Source of the DNA: Piscinibacter sp. HJYY11
GTDB taxonomy: Bacteria; Pseudomonadota; Gammaproteobacteria; Burkholderiales; Burkholderiaceae_C
Assembly: GCF_016735515.1 (NCBI RefSeq)
Contig: NZ_JAERQZ010000001.1
Span: 2,220,746-2,284,745, forward strand
Length of the DNA: 64,000 nucleotides
Direction: 5' to 3'
A model generated the notes under the pieces. The model ran no database searches, was not told the origin of the DNA, and was given only the letters and a program-made list of their open reading frames with translations. The translations under genes were made by a program, and so were the position numbers. Below, in pieces: positions 59,332 through 64,000 of this stretch; position 1 is the stretch's first letter; each line of letters starts with the position of its first letter.

Positions 59332-60693
59332 TTGTCTGTCCTTCAGTCCCAAACGCTCAAGCCCGTCACCATCGCCGTCCCTCGAAACGGTGCAATGAGC
59401 GCTCAGATGACACCGCCTTGGTTTCTGAGCCACGGAGAATACTCGCGAAAGGCAGCCACCTTCGGGCTATTGATAAATGGCGAGGAAGCATTCCGAGCTG
59501 TTCACGAAGCGATTGCTTCTGCCAAGCAATCCGTGTGCATCATCTGCTGGGGATTCCAACCCAGCATGTTCTTCATCCGCGATGGCAAGAGTCCTTGCAT
59601 CGGAGAACTTCTTGAGCGAAAAGCGCGGGCAGGCGTCAAGGTCAGAGTCCTTTGCTGGTCCTACGACTTCTCCGTGAACCCATTCACTCAAACCAGCGTC
59701 GGCGTAACCGGGTTCGTTGGTGAGCCCAATACACCAGGACGCCGAGACGTCGCCTACAAAGACAAACTCGGAGGCATGACCGATCAACAGTTCGAATACA
59801 ACAAGCGCTGGTTCGAGCAGTACGACGCTCAGACCGACCACAAGCTGCAACGCAAAGTTCGCGGTGTCTACCGCGACCTTACGAACGACAAGTCCACAGC
59901 CAACCTCGAGTTCATGGGACGGGACTACAGCGCGCCTGATCGGGCAACGATCGCGAGCTATGGGTATCTCGATCAGGACATTTCCAAGACCACTCGAACA
60001 ATGATGGCCGCCGCCGCCTCTCAACACCAGAAAATGGTTCTGGTTGATCACGAGAGCGCAACCGATGCGATCGGATTCGTGATGGGACACAACATGCTGG
60101 ACTGGTACTGGGACACCAATGCCCACAGCATGAAAGGTCGGCCTTTCGCCCCCAACGCAGGTGCCAGCGCTCCTCTCCCTCGTCAAGATTTTTCGTCTCG
60201 AGTCACCGGCCCAATACTGTCGGACCTCTACGACAACTTCCAAGCCGCCTGGAACAAGAGCGTGGACGAGACACCCGGCCCTGGTCGGATGCATCCACGC
60301 ACCAGCGTCAAGTACCAGCAAAAGCCTCGAGGTGCTGACGTGTCGTTGACAGCGCAGATCGTGCGCACGCAGATTCAGGCCAGACCTCAAGCTAGGCACA
60401 TTCGCGATGCCTACCTTCAAGCCATAGGCAACGCCACTCAGTGCATCTATATAGAGAACCAGTACTTCCGATGGCCCCCGTTTGCCGAACGCATAAAGAG
60501 TCATGCAAAAGCAATGGCAAGTTGGGGGAGATCCCCTGAAGAGCACGGCAACCTGTACCTCTTCGTGATAACCAATACATCCGAAGATGGCATGGGGGTC
60601 AGGCGCCCTAAACACCCAGCGCATGCTCGAGAGCCTTGGTCACGGCGGTGCGCTGCCTGCAGCCACCCGAGACGCTCGGATCGAGCGCGGTGA
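59332..60693 (+). CDS. Tle5-like phospholipase D effector, N-terminal part (frameshifted)
   Basis: The frame codes for about 421 phospholipase D residues before the frameshift, then 32 aberrant residues. The first catalytic HKD motif is HQKMVLVD (H-x-K-x4-D). With the next frame (60587-61366) this makes a full two-HKD enzyme of about 676 residues, as in Tle5/PldB-type T6SS effectors that attack target-cell membranes. TTG start at 59332 has AGAGG 6 bp upstream; ATG 59395 is an alternative. It lies 36 bp after vgrG. Alone, this part would lack the second HKD motif. Confidence 0.85.
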   Translation: MSVLQSQTLKPVTIAVPRNGAMSAQMTPPWFLSHGEYSRKAATFGLLINGEEAFRAVHEAIASAKQSVCIICWGFQPSMFFIRDGKSPCIGELLERKARAGVKVRVLCWSYDFSVNPFTQTSVGVTGFVGEPNTPGRRDVAYKDKLGGMTDQQFEYNKRWFEQYDAQTDHKLQRKVRGVYRDLTNDKSTANLEFMGRDYSAPDRATIASYGYLDQDISKTTRTMMAAAASQHQKMVLVDHESATDAIGFVMGHNMLDWYWDTNAHSMKGRPFAPNAGASAPLPRQDFSSRVTGPILSDLYDNFQAAWNKSVDETPGPGRMHPRTSVKYQQKPRGADVSLTAQIVRTQIQARPQARHIRDAYLQAIGNATQCIYIENQYFRWPPFAERIKSHAKAMASWGRSPEEHGNLYLFVITNTSEDGMGVRRPKHPAHAREPWSRRCAACSHPRRSDRAR

Positions 60694-61366
60694 ACTCCCG
60701 CGTTCCCAGCTCGATCAGTACAAGCAGAGACAAGCGGTGGTCGATGAAGAAGAAGCCACCATCAAGAGGCTATTGGGGGAACGCAACGGAATCGACAACG
60801 AGGTTCGTTTGCTTGCTGGCTCGCCAGGAAGCGCACAAGCCATCACCAAACGCTATGAGAGTGTCAACACGCGCCTGCAATCTGCGGAGGAGCGGCGAGC
60901 CGCAGCCCAACAATCGTTGGACGAGTGGACTACACAAACCATCTCGGCCAAAGAGATCGACACACCTGGACTCAAGACTTTGATCTGTCGTGTGGTAGCA
61001 CCTGACACCGCCAAGGGTGCCGCCTGGGTGGAAACCTACATCCACGCCAAGCTCATGATCATCGATGACACGTTCATGACCTTAGGCAGCGCGAACATCA
61101 ATACCCGCAGCATGGAGAGCGACAGTGAGCTCAACATCCTGCACGACCGCCCCGAAGTGTCCAAGCCAGCGCGGCAAACCCTATGGGATATGCACACCCA
61201 AAACTATGGCGGCCAACGCATTGCAGACATGCCAATGGAAAAGGCTCACAAAGCTTGGGACAAGATCATGAAGGAGAACCAAAAGCAGCAAAAAACGGGG
61301 CGTCCGCCGATTGCCCCGCTTGATGCCTTCCTGCGCTTGGACCCAAGCCGCAAGGACTTGGACTAA
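60587..61366 (+). CDS. Tle5-like phospholipase D effector, C-terminal part (frameshifted)
   Basis: Carries the second HKD motif HAKLMIIDDTFMTLGSAN (H-x-K-x4-D-x6-GSxN). Continuity with the N-terminal part is clear: NLYLFVITNTSEDGMG in the first frame runs into SGALNTQRMLESLGHGGAL in this one. Between the two motifs is a charged helical insert (about 60788-60950, EEATIKRLLGERNGIDNEVR onward), probably a coiled coil. The ATG-like start of this frame is within the overlap and is not a credible independent start. Ends 16 bp before the Sel1 gene. Confidence 0.82.
   Translation: MAWGSGALNTQRMLESLGHGGALPAATRDARIERGELPRSQLDQYKQRQAVVDEEEATIKRLLGERNGIDNEVRLLAGSPGSAQAITKRYESVNTRLQSAEERRAAAQQSLDEWTTQTISAKEIDTPGLKTLICRVVAPDTAKGAAWVETYIHAKLMIIDDTFMTLGSANINTRSMESDSELNILHDRPEVSKPARQTLWDMHTQNYGGQRIADMPMEKAHKAWDKIMKENQKQQKTGRPPIAPLDAFLRLDPSRKDLD
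60594..60598 (+). other. Run of five G at the phospholipase frameshift
   Basis: The bases CATGGGGGTCAGG are where the two halves of the phospholipase join. With four G the frame would read on as Met-Gly-Ser-Gly-Ala-Leu; with five it runs out at 60693. A one-base insertion by error in sequencing, by replication slippage, or a true mutation are all possible. Confidence 0.85.
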
Positions 61367-61381
61367 GTACTAAAGTTTTTC

Positions 61382-62494
61382 ATGCCCGCCCCACCCCCGA
61401 GTTCGCGCCGAAGACGGGTATGGCTAATCAGCGCCTTAGCGCTTGGACTGTTTGTGGCCGGAGCAACTGGCCTGGCCGTGCGACGTCACTTGCTCGACAA
61501 GGATCAACGAATGACCGTCCCGACCGCACCCAACCTGGTTGCATTGAAGCCCGACATGACCTTTACCTGCTCGCACGAAAAAGAGCACATCCCCACGCGC
61601 GACCCGGAAGCCGAACAGCTCTACCAGCACGCGCGCTGGCTGCGCCAAGCGAATCTGCTCAAGGAAGACCCCGCCGCTTTCCCACCAATCGAGCGCCTAC
61701 TGCGTATCTCCACCGCCTATGGTCACGACAAGGCCAATCTGGCACTGCGCGACATGCTCAAGCGAGGGCACGCGCAAAGTCCCAATCCCATCAAGGAAAG
61801 TGTTGATCTGGTCGAGGATCTCATCGCCCGGGGCATACCAGGCGGCTACTACGACATGGGGCAGTACTTGATGGAAGGCTATGGCGTCGTGGCCGACGCC
61901 GAATTGGCCATCCGCTACTACAGAAAGGCAGCAGACTTGGGCAGTCCGTACGCCCAATACCTGATTGCGGACAAGTTAACGGATGCGAGAGCGCACTCAC
62001 CAGAGGTCGTAAACATTGGCTTGCAGATGTACAAGTGCGCGGCGGAACAAGGCCATGGCGAAGCAGCACTGGACCTCGGTGTTTACATCTATGAAAGCAA
62101 TCCTCTGGAAGCGATGAAAGCGTACCAGCTAGGCGTCAAGGCGGGAAACGCACAGTCGGCCAGCAGATTGGAAGACGGCTTCACAATTACCAATCCTCAA
62201 GTTGGCTTTTATCTTGGCCAAACGCGGGCCGACCCAGAACGGGCTCGCCGGTACGAGGTCATTGGTTCGTTCCTCTCCAAATACGAATACCGCGACCCCA
62301 AGGTGCCCGAGGTTGACGACATCGTCCCACTGCCGCCGGCCAAGCTACCGGCCTGGGACGGCAAGTTCCAATGGCTCGAAGCACACAAAGCCAACGTGCC
62401 ACCTACTTTGCCCGGTGAAGAGCGAATCGCAGCGATGGCTCGAGCAAAGGGCCTAGACACCAAGACCGGAAGACCACAGCCCCAAGGCAAATGA
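61382..62494 (+). CDS. Sel1-repeat protein, candidate immunity to the phospholipase effector
   Basis: 370 residues. An Arg-rich start and one membrane helix (VWLISALALGLFVAGATGLA, about residues 13-32) place the rest in the periplasm. The soluble part has Sel1/TPR-like helices: GYYDMGQYLMEGYGVVADAE, AIRYYRKAADLGSPYAQYL, and QMYKCAAEQGHGEAALDLGV. Sel1-type proteins encoded after Tle5 phospholipases neutralise them in the periplasm; that role is inferred from position and architecture. It lies 15 bp after the effector and no other immunity copy is seen. Confidence 0.82.
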   Translation: MPAPPPSSRRRRVWLISALALGLFVAGATGLAVRRHLLDKDQRMTVPTAPNLVALKPDMTFTCSHEKEHIPTRDPEAEQLYQHARWLRQANLLKEDPAAFPPIERLLRISTAYGHDKANLALRDMLKRGHAQSPNPIKESVDLVEDLIARGIPGGYYDMGQYLMEGYGVVADAELAIRYYRKAADLGSPYAQYLIADKLTDARAHSPEVVNIGLQMYKCAAEQGHGEAALDLGVYIYESNPLEAMKAYQLGVKAGNAQSASRLEDGFTITNPQVGFYLGQTRADPERARRYEVIGSFLSKYEYRDPKVPEVDDIVPLPPAKLPAWDGKFQWLEAHKANVPPTLPGEERIAAMARAKGLDTKTGRPQPQGK

Positions 62495-62534
62495 CGGAGT
62501 CACGTTAACGACTTTTGCTAGATGGCGCTTCGAC

Positions 62535-62593
62535 TTGGTTTGGATGAGTAGGCAAGTGGACCGGGGGTCGGCGCAGGAGACTCGTCCAACCAA
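62535..62593. repeat. Imperfect inverted repeat after the Sel1 gene
   Basis: TTGGTTTGGATGAGT (62535-62549) pairs with ACTCGTCCAACCAA (62580-62593), with one bulge and one G-U pair in RNA. The 30-nt loop has a nested GACC-ggg-GGTC. No T-run follows on either strand, so a simple terminator is unlikely. It marks the end of the T6SS module. Confidence 0.4.
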
Positions 62594-62680
62594 CGAAACA
62601 AACTTGGTCTTCAGTGAAACAGCCTTGAATCCAGGGGCATCCACGATGTGACTTCTCAGTCCATCGCTAAAGGAGACCTC

Positions 62681-63112
62681 ATGACCCCCGCCCAAATCGG
62701 CCACGTCCGCCGCAGCTTCGCCCTCGTCGTACCCATTGCCCCGCAAGCCGCTGCGCTGTTCTACGACAACCTCTTCGCCGCCGACCCGAGCCTGCGTCGC
62801 TTGTTCCAAGGCAACATGGCCCAGCAGGGGGATCGGCTGATGAACATGATTGCGGCCGCGGTCGAGCTGCTCGAAGAGCCCGATTCGCTTCTGCCGGCGC
62901 TGCGCAAGCTGGGCACGCGCCACGTCAACTACGGTGTGCGCGACGAGCACTACGCGACGGTCGGTGCGGCCCTGCTCAAGACGCTCAAGCAAGGCCTCGG
63001 TGAGGCCTATACCGAGGACGTGCACGCGGCCTGGGTGGCGCTGTATGGCGTTGTCAGCGAAACCATGATCGACGCGGCGCGCAGCACGACGCCGGCACAG
63101 CAGGCCGCTTGA
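62681..63112 (+). CDS. Single-domain bacterial globin
   Basis: 143 residues of the Vgb/flavohemoglobin globin type. The proximal heme ligand is in the pattern KLGTRHVNYGVRDEHYATVG, with the CD region FYDNLFAADPSLRRLFQGNM. No reductase domain follows. It may bind oxygen or NO. AAGGAG at 62670-62675 fixes the ATG. It stands between the T6SS module and the kinase gene; its Ala/Gln-rich tail is short. Confidence 0.9.
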   Translation: MTPAQIGHVRRSFALVVPIAPQAAALFYDNLFAADPSLRRLFQGNMAQQGDRLMNMIAAAVELLEEPDSLLPALRKLGTRHVNYGVRDEHYATVGAALLKTLKQGLGEAYTEDVHAAWVALYGVVSETMIDAARSTTPAQQAA

Positions 63113-63132
63113 GCGAGTGAAGGGGGGCGGCC

Positions 63133-63999
63133 CTACTCCACCAGCCGCCCGACCGCCGCCAGCAGGTCCGCCTTTGAAAACGGCTTGTCGAGCCCCGCAC
63201 ACTTCGCCTTCCGCAAGAACTCCCGCGCGCCGGGCGACAAGGTGTCGCCGGTCACGAACAACATGCGGCGAGACAACTGCGGATGGTGCTGGTCGATCTC
63301 GCGCCACAGGGTGGCGCCGTCCATGTCGGGCATGCGCAGGTCGGACACGATCGCGTCGAACCTCGCCGTGTCGAGCAGCGCGAGTGCGACGGCGCCCGAT
63401 TCGGCCGTGGCGACTTCGTAGCCTGCCGACTCGAGGATCTCGCGCATCAGCTCGGTGAGCTCCGACTCATCGTCCACCACCAGCACGCGCGTCTGCAGCG
63501 CGGCATCCACCGCCTGCAACGGCACCGGGGCCGACTCCTGCACCGGCTCGCCGCTGATCGGCAAATTGAGGCGGAAGCTCGCCCCGCCTTGATGTGACGT
63601 GGGCTCCAGCGTGAGGTCGCCGCCGTGGTCGCGCGCGAGCGAGCGAGACATCGCCAAGCCCAGGCCCGTGCCGATGCCTTCCGGCTTCGTGGTGAAGAAC
63701 GGCTCGAACAGCTTGCCGCGCAGCTCGGCCGGCACGCCGGGCCCGTTGTCGGACACGCGCAGCCACACGCGCGGCTCGCGGTTCTCGCGCCGCGCTTCAA
63801 CCCCTGTCTCGATGAGCACTCGCCGCTCGCCCTCGCGTGCCGCCAGCGCCTGCTGTGCATTCACGAGCAGGTTCAAGACGATCTGGCCGACCTGGTCACC
63901 GTCGGCCTTGACGCTCGGCAACTCGTCGGCCAGGTGCAGCCGCATCTCGATGTCGTGGCTGCGGTAGCTGTAGTTCAGCATCTCGGCGGCGGCACGCGT
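63133..63999 (-). CDS. Hybrid sensor histidine kinase, 5' part beyond window edge
   Basis: The frame is open through the right edge. What is visible is the HATPase_c domain: N box [15 protein letters not shown]1 [10 protein letters not shown] box [14 protein letters not shown]2 GTGLGLAM. It is followed by a receiver domain: [10 protein letters not shown] with the acidic pair, phosphoacceptor Asp in [13 protein letters not shown], and the Lys in [11 protein letters not shown]. The sensor and dimerisation domains are outside. It converges on the globin (20 bp between stops). The signal is unknown. Confidence 0.92.
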   Translation of the reverse strand, partial: TRAAAEMLNYSYRSHDIEMRLHLADELPSVKADGDQVGQIVLNLLVNAQQALAAREGERRVLIETGVEARRENREPRVWLRVSDNGPGVPAELRGKLFEPFFTTKPEGIGTGLGLAMSRSLARDHGGDLTLEPTSHQGGASFRLNLPISGEPVQESAPVPLQAVDAALQTRVLVVDDESELTELMREILESAGYEVATAESGAVALALLDTARFDAIVSDLRMPDMDGATLWREIDQHHPQLSRRMLFVTGDTLSPGAREFLRKAKCAGLDKPFSKADLLAAVGRLVE

Positions 64000-64000
64000 C

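Overview
The window looks like chromosomal DNA of a high-GC betaproteobacterium, most likely order Burkholderiales (Rubrivivax/Leptothrix-like relatives). This placement is inferred from gene content and order: a mlaFEDACB cluster, a pilMNOPQ-aroKB string, a general type II secretion (T2SS) operon with gspC transcribed divergently, a Burkholderiales-type trimeric porin, Coq7, and very high GC with long antisense shadow frames. I saw no rRNA, tRNA, CRISPR array or complete insertion sequence. No gene-free stretch exceeds 300 bases; the longest are about 294 bp before ilvA, 265 bp between pilM and the PBP1A gene, 255 bp upstream of the porin and 215 bp after gspF.

Layout. 1-6.1 kb: the end of an RpiR-type regulator converges on a reverse-strand mla operon for outer-membrane lipid asymmetry; a DUF3108-like periplasmic protein diverges from it. 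6.2-13.6 kb: a forward operon of minor type IV pilins and PilY1 (pilE, fimT, pilV, pilW, pilX, pilY1), closed by a bidirectional terminator. 13.6-29.2 kb, all reverse: gltD and gltB (glutamate synthase), a degenerate REP-associated transposase-like gene, dgt, aroB, aroK, a small lipoprotein, and pilQPONM (the pilus alignment complex and secretin). The two pil clusters together supply much of a type IV pilus. 29.4-32.4 kb: penicillin-binding protein 1A, frataxin CyaY and a short LptM-type lipoprotein. 32.4-37.9 kb: a reverse-strand dipeptide/oligopeptide ABC transporter. 38-44 kb: porin, coq7, an OsmC-family protein, a probable small RNA with its own promoter and terminator, ilvA and a divergent CobT homologue. 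43.4-54.6 kb: the T2SS, with gspC on the reverse strand and gspGHIJKLMNDEF forward.

54.7-62.5 kb is the accessory part. A near-perfect sigma-54 promoter precedes an AAA+ ATPase gene. It is followed by a large vgrG with a C-terminal transthyretin-like extension, a phospholipase D (Tle5-like) gene split by a frameshift in a run of five G, and a membrane-anchored Sel1-repeat protein in the position of an immunity gene. This resembles an orphan type VI secretion (T6SS) effector/immunity island; no Tss/Hcp structural genes are in view. The window ends with a single-domain globin and a hybrid histidine kinase cut by the right edge.

The observations most worth following are the roughly 100-nt RNA gene at 40.48-40.58 kb, which carries a copy of the 16S rRNA anti-Shine-Dalgarno tail; the VgrG/phospholipase/Sel1 module with its poly-G frameshift and nearby sigma-54 promoter; the transposase-like protein that has lost its HUH histidines beside a REP-like palindrome at the gltB promoter; and the CobT paralogue with altered active-site motifs.
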